This document shows, in pieces, positions 17,969 through 26,847 of a stretch of DNA of 60,263 nt. The stretch's first letter is position 1; every line of letters begins with the position of its first letter. The notes under the pieces were generated by a model. That model was not told the DNA's origin and made no database searches. It was given only the letters and a program-made list of their open reading frames with translations. A program made the translations under genes and the position numbers. This DNA comes from Pseudidiomarina aquimaris (lineage in GTDB: Bacteria > Pseudomonadota > Gammaproteobacteria > Enterobacterales > Alteromonadaceae), in NCBI RefSeq assembly GCF_003987395.1, contig NZ_PIPT01000011.1, positions 1 to 60,263 on the forward strand. Direction: 5' to 3'.

Positions 17969-17982
17969 TTGACGAATATCAG
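17969..17982 (-). promoter_or_regulatory. Candidate FNR/Anr site upstream of ccoG
   Basis: TTGACGAATATCAG matches the FNR consensus TTGAT-N4-ATCAA at eight of ten defined positions. It sits about 59 bases before the ccoG start codon, a sensible distance for an activator site. Fnr-family control of cbb3 assembly genes is established in other bacteria. Assignment here is by pattern only. Confidence 0.45.
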
Positions 17983-18129
17983 TGCGCCAGATCAATCAAA
18001 GCGTCCAAACTTCTTGCCAAATCTAATTTTTTGTAGCTAGAACTTTGGGGGATCTCCCTCATAGAAACTCAGCAGTATTCATTCGAAGATTGTTCTGTAC
18101 AAAAATCAGCAATACAGGACAACCGGACA

Positions 18130-20607
18130 ATGAAAAAATTTACTCTTTCAACAATAGCAGCCCTAACCTTAGCCGCAGCACCTGGCCAGGCTATGGCTGA
18201 AGCTGTCATCGGTGAACAACTACAAGCAAAACTACCAACTTTGGCAGTTACCGACACCGTGATGGCTGTCGTTACCTATGATCAGATGGAACCCGTCACC
18301 GAGTCACAGATCCAGCAATTACTTAATCTTGGACTTACCGAAGGTGTGCAATTCTCTACACTACCCATTATCGGTGTCGTCGCCACGCCACAACAAATTG
18401 CGACATTAGCGCAACAAGACGGTGTTCGCTCTATTTGGTTAAACCGTGAGCTTGAATACTACAACGCTGATGCGCGCAAGATTACCGGCGTTGAGCAACT
18501 GCAAAGTAATGAGTTTGTGCAGCGGAACGGCACCTCTTTTACCGGTAAAGGCGTGACTATTATGGTCAATGACTCTGGTATTGATGCAAGCCACCAAGAT
18601 TTGTTCTTTGGTGATACGGTGGTCGAAAATGTGCAAGCCGTAACACATGCCCAAGCTATTGGTTTGGTCGCTCCCACTGACGGTTTCGTCTTAGAAGGTC
18701 AGATCAATACCGACCTCAACGTTGGTCACGGAACCCACGTTGCCGGCACCATCGCAGGTTCAGGCGTGATGTCTGACGGTAAGTATATGGGTGCGGCGCC
18801 GGATGCTGAGCTTGTTGGTTATGGCTCTGGTGCGGGCCTGTCAATTCTCGATGCAGTAGGCGGCTATGACTACGCCTTAAGCAACGTGTATGCCTTTAAC
18901 TCTCCGATTCGCATTATGAGTAACTCTTGGGGTTCAAGCGGTAAATTTAGCCCTGACAGCCCCGTAAGCATCGCATCATACAAAGCATACAAACTTGGTA
19001 TTTTGTCTGTCTTTGCGGCAGGTAACTCGGGTCCAGGTGAAGATAGCCACAATCCTTACGCCCAAATTCCATGGGGCATGTCTGTCGGCGCGGGCGATAA
19101 ATTTGGTCAACTCGCCGGTTTTTCATCGCGCGGCCTGAAAAGTGAAAGCGGTACATTCACCATGCCAGATGGCAGCCAGTGGACGTACAACAACGAGGTG
19201 ACCATCGTTGCTCCTGGCGTTGACATCATCTCAACCCGCGCCAGCACCAACCTCGTTTCTAACGGCGGTGATGCTGACTTAGATGCCATCGAAACCGAGT
19301 ATGTGCCTTTCTATACGATGATTTCAGGCACCTCTATGGCAACGCCTCACGTTTCGGGCATCATTGCGCTAATGATGGAAGCCAATCCAACGTTATCATT
19401 GTTAGAAATCAAGCGCCTACTCCAAGAAACGGCCACCAACATGCCCGGCTATGAAAAATGGGAAGTCGGCGCCGGCTATGTCAATGCGAAAGCGGCTGTC
19501 TCAGCAGCTCTTAACTATGACATGGACTATGCGCAAACCGTAAATAACTTGAACAGCTTCAATGCCAATGCCTTGATCACCCCAAGTGACCGCGTAGAAA
19601 ACTTTGAAGTGCTGTACGCTCCTGTTGGTGAACCTGAAACCTTCAGTTTTGAAGTTGGAGAAGATGTTGCTTGGGTAAAAGCTAGCGCTGAAACGCTAGC
19701 CAACACCACAAAACTTGTTTTAGTGGCCCCAGATGGCACCGAGTACTTTGGTAACTTAACCCTACCCGTATTGGAAACCGGCATGCGTGTTTCTGCGCCT
19801 GGTCAAGCCGGGACATGGCAAGTCTACGTTTATGGTCTAACATCACTTTCAGGTGTCGACCCCGATCCATTAGATGTGACCAATGGCCCAGGTGTGCCCG
19901 AAGTCATCAGCGGCACCGTAAGCTTTGAACTAAGTGGTGGTTACGAAGGCGTGGATGATATCGAAGGTCACCCGCAGCAGAATGCCATCGAGTTCGCGGT
20001 CGCGGAACGCCTGATGGATGGTTATCGCAACGGTAAGTTCCGTCCAGATCAAGCGTTGAAGCGTGAGGACTTAGCTAAGTATTTGGTTATGGGTGGCGCG
20101 ATTCGCCAGTATCGTGACCTGCTTAACGAAGCACAACCAAACTTAAACGATGTAAACGCATCCTCTATCGCGTTCGCCGAAGCGGTTTCAGTCAGTGGCG
20201 CAGCATTAAAAGACAGTAACCAAGTGCAAGCACCTGTCATGTTGACCAATAATGGCAGCTTCAACCCGCGAGGTGGTGTGGAAAAATTGGATTTGGCTTA
20301 CTCGCTAGTACAAACGCTCGGTCTCGAAGCACAAGCTCAAGCCTTTGACAGCAACTCAGATATTACCTTTGACTATCGCGGAGAAACCCTGGTGCTGGCT
20401 GATCAACACTTGATTCCAGCTCACTTGAAGGGTTATGTACAAACTGCGCTCGACTACTCACTACTCAATGTCAACTTTGCCGTAAATCAAGGCCCGTTCG
20501 ATCTTGAACCGCAGTTAGAAGTTCGCTTTGCACCGACGACTGAAATCAGTCGCGCTGGCTTCGCAGTCACTATAGGACGGTTGTTCAGCAACTACTATGG
20601 AATGTAG
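18130..20607 (+). CDS. Secreted subtilisin-like serine protease (S8) with C-terminal SLH-like region
   Basis: This 825-residue protein has a clear signal peptide (residues 1-23, ending AMA-EA) and a propeptide-like inhibitor region to about residue 115. The S8 catalytic domain carries Asp148 (NDSGID), His200 (GHGTHVAG), the oxyanion Asn299 (AAGNSG) and Ser402 (GTSMATPH), so all catalytic residues are present. About residues 480-610 form a beta-rich, P-domain-like region. After residue 620 the segment AIEFAVAERLMDGYRNGKFR, followed by PDQALKREDLAKYL, resembles an S-layer homology repeat, unusual for a Gram-negative exoenzyme and possibly used for surface attachment. The gene is monocistronic, with a hairpin terminator 25 bases after the stop. 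Confidence 0.93.
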   Translation: MKKFTLSTIAALTLAAAPGQAMAEAVIGEQLQAKLPTLAVTDTVMAVVTYDQMEPVTESQIQQLLNLGLTEGVQFSTLPIIGVVATPQQIATLAQQDGVRSIWLNRELEYYNADARKITGVEQLQSNEFVQRNGTSFTGKGVTIMVNDSGIDASHQDLFFGDTVVENVQAVTHAQAIGLVAPTDGFVLEGQINTDLNVGHGTHVAGTIAGSGVMSDGKYMGAAPDAELVGYGSGAGLSILDAVGGYDYALSNVYAFNSPIRIMSNSWGSSGKFSPDSPVSIASYKAYKLGILSVFAAGNSGPGEDSHNPYAQIPWGMSVGAGDKFGQLAGFSSRGLKSESGTFTMPDGSQWTYNNEVTIVAPGVDIISTRASTNLVSNGGDADLDAIETEYVPFYTMISGTSMATPHVSGIIALMMEANPTLSLLEIKRLLQETATNMPGYEKWEVGAGYVNAKAAVSAALNYDMDYAQTVNNLNSFNANALITPSDRVENFEVLYAPVGEPETFSFEVGEDVAWVKASAETLANTTKLVLVAPDGTEYFGNLTLPVLETGMRVSAPGQAGTWQVYVYGLTSLSGVDPDPLDVTNGPGVPEVISGTVSFELSGGYEGVDDIEGHPQQNAIEFAVAERLMDGYRNGKFRPDQALKREDLAKYLVMGGAIRQYRDLLNEAQPNLNDVNASSIAFAEAVSVSGAALKDSNQVQAPVMLTNNGSFNPRGGVEKLDLAYSLVQTLGLEAQAQAFDSNSDITFDYRGETLVLADQHLIPAHLKGYVQTALDYSLLNVNFAVNQGPFDLEPQLEVRFAPTTEISRAGFAVTIGRLFSNYYGM

Positions 20608-20631
20608 TCAGGACAGGATGTCCACTTACTG

Positions 20632-20659
20632 AGGGGCTCACTTGAGCCCCTTCTTTTCT
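20632..20659 (+). terminator. Rho-independent terminator after the subtilase gene
   Basis: GGGGCTC (20633-20639) pairs with GAGCCCC (20644-20650) around a 4-base loop and is followed by TTCTTTTCT. It separates the protease from the downstream signalling cluster. Confidence 0.85.
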
Positions 20660-20710
20660 ATTTAAAGTGGTGACATTTTGACCGGAAAAGAGTATGGTCA
20701 AAGAGCGAAT

Positions 20711-20725
20711 GTAACAAAATGTTAC
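20711..20725. promoter_or_regulatory. Short perfect inverted repeat upstream of the 20744 gene
   Basis: GTAACA-AAA-TGTTAC is a perfect palindrome with 6-base arms, 19 bases before the start codon. It may be an operator for the signalling cluster. There is no independent support. Confidence 0.3.
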
Positions 20726-20743
20726 GCACACGAGGGGTTTTGT

Positions 20744-21589
20744 ATGCTACCAACAAATTACAGTAAAACGTTCGTTGGCTTTTGTACGGCGCTACTGTTT
20801 ATGTGTGCCTCCATGAATAGTCGTGCGGAAGTTTTAGAATTAACGATCCAACCGCAGAGCAATAAAGTCGAAACCTCGGTACAGTTGACCGAGCTCATTG
20901 GCTTTGACTTAACGATTAAGTTTGAAAATGCTGTAGGCCTTACGGCACAAAACTTTACCGTTAATGCACAGCTAATTGATGTCAACGATCTCTCGATCTT
21001 GAATCGCTTGCCAGACTCTCTGCTAACCGGTATTCCCACTGCGTTTCCAGTATTAATCTCTGTCGAGCCCGATCCAACTAAGGGCTTTTCTTTTAGCGGT
21101 GCCTACGAGATTGAACTTTATACCAAGTCTTTGCACTACACCGCGGGTTCTCCTCTAAGGATGTTCCACGCCCATGGCAACGGTGATTTTGAAGATATTA
21201 CCACCATGACGGGTTCTGGAAGTTATCGCGTCCGCACCAATGGTGGTCAGTTCTCTGACTTCATAATTGTCGCTGACTTGCGTGACGTAAATACTGTGAT
21301 CGCGACCAAAGTCGCACGCCTAGCAAACTACGTAAACACTATTTCTAGCTCGCTTACCTTAGTAGCAAGCCAACCGCTAAACGATGCACTATCTAACATT
21401 CAAACGGCAATCTCGAATGGCTATTATCAACAAGCATTACAGGCCACCAATGCCCTTATTCAATTGATGCATGCCGACGACGGTTCATTGTATCCAGATG
21501 TGTGGCGTTCGACCGGTGATCTTGAGAACATCCGTGGTCGGATTCTAAGTATGGCGAATACCCTTCGCTATAGCTTACGAATCAGGTAA
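20744..21589 (+). CDS. Exported protein of unknown function heading a signalling cluster
   Basis: This 281-residue protein is not confidently recognised. It starts at ATG 20744 after a strong GAGGGG. A longer frame beginning at 20678 is less likely because the signal peptide (FVGFCTALLFMCASMNSRA) fits only the inner start. The mature part is beta-rich to about residue 180 (VLELTIQPQSN, FSFSGAYEIELYT, FSDFIIVADLRDVNT), then helical with a TPR-like stretch (LSNIQTAISNGYYQQALQAT). Six bases separate it from the FHA gene, so the two are probably co-transcribed. It may be the periplasmic or surface part of the signalling system that follows, but that is inference. Confidence 0.8.
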   Translation: MLPTNYSKTFVGFCTALLFMCASMNSRAEVLELTIQPQSNKVETSVQLTELIGFDLTIKFENAVGLTAQNFTVNAQLIDVNDLSILNRLPDSLLTGIPTAFPVLISVEPDPTKGFSFSGAYEIELYTKSLHYTAGSPLRMFHAHGNGDFEDITTMTGSGSYRVRTNGGQFSDFIIVADLRDVNTVIATKVARLANYVNTISSSLTLVASQPLNDALSNIQTAISNGYYQQALQATNALIQLMHADDGSLYPDVWRSTGDLENIRGRILSMANTLRYSLRIR

Positions 21590-21595
21590 ACGCTG

Positions 21596-22447
21596 ATGCC
21601 TGCTATTTTTGATTGTGTCTTCCAAAACAGATTTGCGCCTCGAATTTCATTATTCGAGGCCAAATCTTACGTGGTAGGCCGAGCGACAACCTGCGATATC
21701 GTTATCGACCACCCAACAGTATCGCGGCGACATTGCTTGATCAGCTTTCAAGATGGCCAGTGGTGCATCCACGACCTGAATAGTACCAACGGCTTGACCT
21801 ACCTCGATAATCGGCAGCAAAAGCTTCACTTGGAACAGCGCTTAGTTTTTCAAGTAGGCTCAGTAACCTGTGTGCTGCAAGCGAAGACTGCACAAGAGTT
21901 GACTGTTAACCTCAACCGACGCCTTTGGAGTCAACGCCAACTGCGATCGTTGCAGGGCAAGTGGCGCACGACAAACGATATAAATGCCTTACTCCCTGCG
22001 TTGCAATTTAACCTAGCGCAAATACTTGGCAGTGATCGCTGCGCAGTGATTTTACTCAATGACCGACGCGAGCTCGCACTCGCAACTGACTTTCCGGGCT
22101 GGCTAAATCCGACTGACTTCGATGGCACATCGACACTCATAAATGCCGCTATAGAGCACAAGCGCCCTTATGTTGTGAATAATGCCCAACTTCATCAAAC
22201 CCTCAAAGATCGAAACAGTGTGCAAAAGGCGCAAATCAAAGCAGCATTCGCCTATCCTATTGAACTCGACGGCGAGGTCATTGCGGTAATTTACGCTGAT
22301 AGCCTCGAAAGCCAACATTATTTCACTGATTACGATATTGATTTAATAGATAATTTTTCAGGGATGTTAGCGCTTCAATTGCAGCTCAAAACACTGGATC
22401 ATCACTTGGATGAACTCTCTGCCGCTGCTGCTGAACTCGCCAGTTAA
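21596..22447 (+). CDS. FHA and GAF domain signalling protein
   Basis: This is a 283-residue cytoplasmic protein. The N-terminal FHA domain (residues about 18-95) shows the family signature: YVVGRATTCDIVIDHPTVSR, then HCLIS and LNSTNGL, including the Gly-Arg, Ser-Arg-Arg-His and Asn-Gly residues that bind phosphothreonine. A GAF-like domain (about 130-270) follows: NLAQILGSDRCAVILL, VIAVIYADS, LIDNFSGMLALQL. FHA proteins read out the activity of Ser/Thr kinases. The kinase is the next gene, 77 bases on, so this is its likely binding partner or substrate. The ligand of the GAF domain cannot be read from sequence. Confidence 0.9.
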   Translation: MPAIFDCVFQNRFAPRISLFEAKSYVVGRATTCDIVIDHPTVSRRHCLISFQDGQWCIHDLNSTNGLTYLDNRQQKLHLEQRLVFQVGSVTCVLQAKTAQELTVNLNRRLWSQRQLRSLQGKWRTTNDINALLPALQFNLAQILGSDRCAVILLNDRRELALATDFPGWLNPTDFDGTSTLINAAIEHKRPYVVNNAQLHQTLKDRNSVQKAQIKAAFAYPIELDGEVIAVIYADSLESQHYFTDYDIDLIDNFSGMLALQLQLKTLDHHLDELSAAAAELAS

Positions 22448-22524
22448 ATCATTATTGATTCGACACTTTCATTAACTGTGTTAAGTTGAAGAAGTAGTGC
22501 TTCAACTCTAACCAGTGACTTTTG

Positions 22525-25500
22525 ATGACTGAAGTAAACGATTCATCGACACAGCCTTGGCAGGCAGAGCAAACGCGCCGCAGCGATTTTCAGATCTTAG
22601 CTGCAGGCACCATGCTTGCCGACCGTTTTCGCATTGTCCGCTTATTAGGACACGGAGGGCAAGCGCGCGTTTACGAGGTTTATGACACAGTTCTCGCCGA
22701 ATCATGCGCGCTTAAACTGTTAGTCGCTAATGAACATCTATCAAATGATGCCATCGAGCGCCTGCGCAATGAAGTCCTTTTGACCCGCCAAATTAATCAC
22801 CCTAACGTCGTTCGTGTACACGAGTTTTACGTTACAGACGAGTACGTGTTTTTTACGATGTCATTGATCGAGGGTACACCGCTCGCCGAGGTTGTAGATA
22901 ACAAAGTTAGCGCGGAACAGTCTATTCGCTGGTTTCAACAACTCGTTAGCGCTCTGCAAGCATGCCATCAAGTAGGTATCATCCATGGTGATATAAAGCC
23001 GGCAAATTGCATTATTAATGAAACTGGCGACTTAATCATCGTCGATTTCGGCATCGGCTCGCAAGGTGGCAATTCGCCAACGACACATTTTAGCGCAGGC
23101 TACACTGCGCCTGAGCTTGCACGTTCTCACCGCGCAACCCATGCCAGCGACCGCTATGCCTTAGGTAAACTCTTGGGCTTACTACTTGAAAGCACTGAAG
23201 CCAAGTCGTGGAGTGCCGTTGCCATCAAAGAAGGCAAATTAAAGCAGCTGGCGCAAAACTTACAGGCTGACGAGCCCGAGCAACGGCCTTCACTAGCTTA
23301 TTGTGTTGCAACCTTCACGACAACGTCCAAAAAGCACCTATTACCGTTGAGTCTTATTGCTGTGCTGGTGGTCACCCTTGTGGTGATATGGTTTACCTGG
23401 CCAACACCAACAGAGCAAAACCAATCCTTCGAACAGGTTCAGACCTTAGCTATTAGCAGTGACGTCGACACCGTCGCCATTGCACAGCTGACCCATCTAC
23501 TCTTGCAAGCAGAGCCCAAGCTTTACTCGGTGGAGCCGCGTTCGGTGAATCAATTAACCCAACAACTCGGTATTCGAGTTTTGGACTCCAGTCGAGATCG
23601 AGCTCGCATCGCCGAGCTCACCGATGCCCAATTTATTCTCGTTCTAGACCAACAAGTCCTTGCTGATCAACCTCATTTGCTGGTGTTACTTCTGCGTTTT
23701 CCAGGTGACGAAGTCCTCGTTAACGAATCTATTCCACTTACCTCCGGTAGCGCAGCGCAACTGGCGCAGCAGGTAGCCGAACAAGTAGGAACACAGTTGA
23801 TAAGGGGGCGTACCACAGCAGATCTCCGACTGAATGACACGGTAGCGGACTTCCTCGCGCAACTACAAGGTGCGCGACAACAGCTTGATGTACAAACAGA
23901 GCAAGCGCTGTTGAGAGAAATGATTGATGCACCGAAAGTGGGCGAGTTTTGGCGGCAACAGGCCCGCGCTCAGCTGGCAATGTTAGACGAAAATTACAGT
24001 TTGGCTGCGCAAGTCCTGGATCGGCTCATTATCGATTACCCGCAGCGGGCGGATGTCCTCGAACAAAGAGCCCAGGCAGCTGTCGCACTCGGTGATTTAA
24101 AGCAAGCAAGAGACTTTTATCAGCAAGCGCTGAGTCTTGATGCAATGCAGCCAATGTGGTGGTTTGAGTTGGCTAAGTTGAAGATTATCCAAGGCGAAAT
24201 GAAAGAGGCTATTGCGCAGGAGCTAACCCAAGCATTAATTGGCTTCAGACAACAAGAAAATAGTGAAGGCCAGGGGCTGGTGCTCAATGCCTTCGGTGTC
24301 GCCTATTTGCGTATGGCGGAAATTGAACAAGCTCGCGAATATTTTGAGATGGCGTTGCCTTTTCGAACCGCAGAATCGCAACCGGTAGAGCGTATTACCA
24401 CCTTGAGCAACATCGCTACGACTGCAGCAATTTTGGGTGATTACGCAGCCGCCGAGCAAGCGTTGCGTGAGGCTCGCGACTTGGGGCTCGAAACAGGTGA
24501 TGACCTAGCTGTCGCCCATATCGAGAATGAACGTGGTCTGTTGTTCGAGGAACAAGGGCTCTATCAGCAAGCATTGAAGCACTATAAACGTGCACTCGAC
24601 CTACGTCTGCGAGCTGGCGATGACTACGCTCGTAGCCAAAGCATAAATAACGTGGCATTTATCAACTTTCTCTTAGGTGACTTCAGCCTTGCCGAAGTTT
24701 ATTGGCGACAAGCTCTCGAAATTGCGCGTTCTATTGACGAAACGGCAACTCTTCATAGTATCCAGATCAGCCTCGCTCAATTGCTCATCATGCAGGGTCA
24801 GTACAAGCAAGCTGAACGTTTACTGGCGGAACTAATAAATACTGCTGATAAAAGTCGTGACGCCGAGTCCAACACGCAGCTCCAGGTGAGTCGATTAAAC
24901 TTTGCGCAAGGCCGCATGGCAGCCGCAGCTGTTGCAGCTGAGGCATCAGTCAACTTGGCACAACAAATAAATGACCCAAGAGGCCTTACCGAAAGCTTAT
25001 TATGGAAAGCCGAGCTCGAATTGCACCTTGGACAACAGCCGCAGTTAAGTGAAACGTTGCTCGCTTTGTCGCAATTACAAGAAAACTTTAATCATGAACA
25101 GCAACTCGCCTTTGACTGGCTCCAGCTCACAAGCGGCAAGCTCGAGAGCACTGCTACAGTTTTTGCTGAGCGAGTCCTGAACTCTACGCTCTCACGCCTG
25201 TTAGAAGTGAAGCTTCTTTCTGAGCTTGTCTATTCATTCGATTTTTCAGATGAACACGAAATCTGGCGTCGCCTCGATGTTATTTTAAATGAAACGCTAT
25301 ACGAATCGTATATGCTCACGCTGGCGGCACGTGGCGACAGCAACTCACAGCAAGTTTTGCTCAATAAGATAAGAAGTTTTCCGGACTATTGGCGCAATTT
25401 TGAGCTACTTCGAGTAATATCTATTACTTCTACGGAAGCTTTGGCGCAGGACGCACTCAAACAATTATTAGAAAATATGAATGACAGCCAACGACAAGCT

Positions 25501-25527
25501 TACAAAGAAGCCATTAACGTCCAATGA
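22525..25527 (+). CDS. Membrane Ser/Thr protein kinase with C-terminal TPR sensor region
   Basis: This 1000-residue protein starts at ATG 22525; a TTG lies just before it. The kinase domain (about residues 36-260) has the glycine loop LLGHGGQARVYEVYD, Lys64 in CALKLL, the catalytic loop HGDIKPAN (His154, Asp156; HGD in place of HRD), VDFGIG (Asp174) and APE-like APELARSH. One transmembrane helix follows (about 272-290, LSLIAVLVVTLVVIWF). About residues 300-440 resemble the periplasmic region of Pkn-type kinases, and from 450 on there are repeated TPR units (NNVAFINFLLGDFSLAEVYW and similar). The topology puts the TPRs across the membrane. The HGD loop classes it as a non-RD kinase. The last 47 bases overlap the histidine kinase gene. 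Confidence 0.92.
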   Translation: MTEVNDSSTQPWQAEQTRRSDFQILAAGTMLADRFRIVRLLGHGGQARVYEVYDTVLAESCALKLLVANEHLSNDAIERLRNEVLLTRQINHPNVVRVHEFYVTDEYVFFTMSLIEGTPLAEVVDNKVSAEQSIRWFQQLVSALQACHQVGIIHGDIKPANCIINETGDLIIVDFGIGSQGGNSPTTHFSAGYTAPELARSHRATHASDRYALGKLLGLLLESTEAKSWSAVAIKEGKLKQLAQNLQADEPEQRPSLAYCVATFTTTSKKHLLPLSLIAVLVVTLVVIWFTWPTPTEQNQSFEQVQTLAISSDVDTVAIAQLTHLLLQAEPKLYSVEPRSVNQLTQQLGIRVLDSSRDRARIAELTDAQFILVLDQQVLADQPHLLVLLLRFPGDEVLVNESIPLTSGSAAQLAQQVAEQVGTQLIRGRTTADLRLNDTVADFLAQLQGARQQLDVQTEQALLREMIDAPKVGEFWRQQARAQLAMLDENYSLAAQVLDRLIIDYPQRADVLEQRAQAAVALGDLKQARDFYQQALSLDAMQPMWWFELAKLKIIQGEMKEAIAQELTQALIGFRQQENSEGQGLVLNAFGVAYLRMAEIEQAREYFEMALPFRTAESQPVERITTLSNIATTAAILGDYAAAEQALREARDLGLETGDDLAVAHIENERGLLFEEQGLYQQALKHYKRALDLRLRAGDDYARSQSINNVAFINFLLGDFSLAEVYWRQALEIARSIDETATLHSIQISLAQLLIMQGQYKQAERLLAELINTADKSRDAESNTQLQVSRLNFAQGRMAAAAVAAEASVNLAQQINDPRGLTESLLWKAELELHLGQQPQLSETLLALSQLQENFNHEQQLAFDWLQLTSGKLESTATVFAERVLNSTLSRLLEVKLLSELVYSFDFSDEHEIWRRLDVILNETLYESYMLTLAARGDSNSQQVLLNKIRSFPDYWRNFELLRVISITSTEALAQDALKQLLENMNDSQRQAYKEAINVQ

Positions 25528-26233
25528 ATTGCTTGCTGCGATAGATGATCTGCGGCAACAGCAAGGTTTGCTACAGCGGCGCCTTGATGCGGAACAAGAA
25601 CAACTGCAACAGCTAGCTAAACGCTTATGGTTGCAGCAAGAGCACGAGCGTGCGCGCTTGGCGAGAGATCTCCATGATGACCTCGGGCAACAATTGACAG
25701 GCATCGCTACTCAGTTAGCGCAATTCACCGATGATGAACGCCTGAGCGCAATCTACCAACACGTAAAGACCGCGATTGAAAGTACACGTACACTATCGCG
25801 TTTATTACACCCCACTTTGGTCCAAGACTTGGGATTAAAGGCCGGCATTCAGTGGCTCGGGCGACAGCTTCTGGCGCCCGCTGGTGTCAGCTTAAAGCTC
25901 GATTTTACTCTCAATGGAGAGTTAGAGAGCGACGTCGAATTGTTCTTCTTTCGTATTTTGCAAGCAGCCATGGTGAACACCGTGAGGTACGCAAAAGCAT
26001 CCCAATTTGACGTTTTTTTGAGTCAATCAGAAGGCGGCTTATTTCTACTCTTACGTGATGATGGGCAAGGCTTTGACAGTAAAACAACGACGTATGGTGT
26101 TGGCTTACAAAGTATTCATGATCGAACCCAGGCCTTCGATGCCATGTTTAAATTAATCACGGCACCTGGTAAAGGTTGTGAGATGCAGATTCATTTGCCC
26201 TATCAAAAATCAGGCACAGAGGTGGCTCGGTGA
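25481..26233 (+). CDS. NarL-type sensor histidine kinase without a sensory domain
   Basis: This 250-residue protein begins with a coiled coil (about residues 15-60, rich in Gln/Leu/Arg) that leads into the HisKA_3 dimerisation helix ARDLHDDLGQQLTGIATQL, with the phosphoacceptor His65. The HATPase domain follows, with an Asn in MVNTVRYAKAS and LRDDGQGFD as the G1 box. It has no membrane segment and no sensory domain, so it must receive its signal from a partner. Its start lies 47 bases inside the kinase gene, implying coupled translation and possibly physical association with the Ser/Thr kinase. It overlaps the response regulator by four bases. Confidence 0.92.
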   Translation: MTANDKLTKKPLTSNELLAAIDDLRQQQGLLQRRLDAEQEQLQQLAKRLWLQQEHERARLARDLHDDLGQQLTGIATQLAQFTDDERLSAIYQHVKTAIESTRTLSRLLHPTLVQDLGLKAGIQWLGRQLLAPAGVSLKLDFTLNGELESDVELFFFRILQAAMVNTVRYAKASQFDVFLSQSEGGLFLLLRDDGQGFDSKTTTYGVGLQSIHDRTQAFDAMFKLITAPGKGCEMQIHLPYQKSGTEVAR

Positions 26234-26847
26234 TTCGCTTAATCCTCGCTGATGATCATGTCATGGTGCGACAAGCCATTGCGACAACACTAGCAGCGAC
26301 TGGGAAGTTCGATATTCTCGCCGAGTGTGATGATGGCGTGGCGCTGGTAAATGCAGTATTGCGCCAGGAGGCCGACGTCATACTTATGGATATCTCCATG
26401 CCCAAAATGAATGGTTTTGTGGCCTTAGAGAAAATCCTTCATCATCGTCCGCACAGCAAAGTTATTGCCTTAAGTATGCACAATGAACCAGAGTACATCG
26501 ATGCGATTCATCATGCTGGGGCAGTTGGTTATGTATTCAAAGATGCGCCAACGGAAACCCTGCTCAAAGCTGTCGATGCTGTACTCAGGGGTAAAACTTT
26601 TTTTCCCGCAACCGAACACCCCGAAGGTTCCGAACTCGTGCACCCGCTAGCAAATTTGACTCGGCGCGAACGCGAAGTCTTTTTTCTTGTCGTGGCCGGA
26701 AGATCAAATAAGGAAATCGCTCAACTGCTAACAATGTCAGCGAAGACCGCCGAAAATCACCGCGGTAAACTCTTCAAAAAGTTAAACGTGAAGACGACGG
26801 TCGAACTGATTCATTTTGCTGCCAAACATGGCTTGCTTGAGTCTTAA
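26230..26847 (+). CDS. NarL/FixJ-family response regulator
   Basis: This 205-residue regulator starts with GTG overlapping the TGA of the histidine kinase gene. The receiver domain has acidic DD at residues 8-9, the phosphoacceptor Asp54 in VILMDISMPKMNG, and Lys in GYVFKDAP. The C-terminal LuxR-type HTH is LTRREREVFFLVVAGRSNKE followed by IAQLLTMSAKTAENHRGKLF. It is the output of the cluster; its target genes cannot be identified from this window. It converges with the amidohydrolase gene, with a 4-base overlap. Confidence 0.95.
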   Translation: MIRLILADDHVMVRQAIATTLAATGKFDILAECDDGVALVNAVLRQEADVILMDISMPKMNGFVALEKILHHRPHSKVIALSMHNEPEYIDAIHHAGAVGYVFKDAPTETLLKAVDAVLRGKTFFPATEHPEGSELVHPLANLTRREREVFFLVVAGRSNKEIAQLLTMSAKTAENHRGKLFKKLNVKTTVELIHFAAKHGLLES

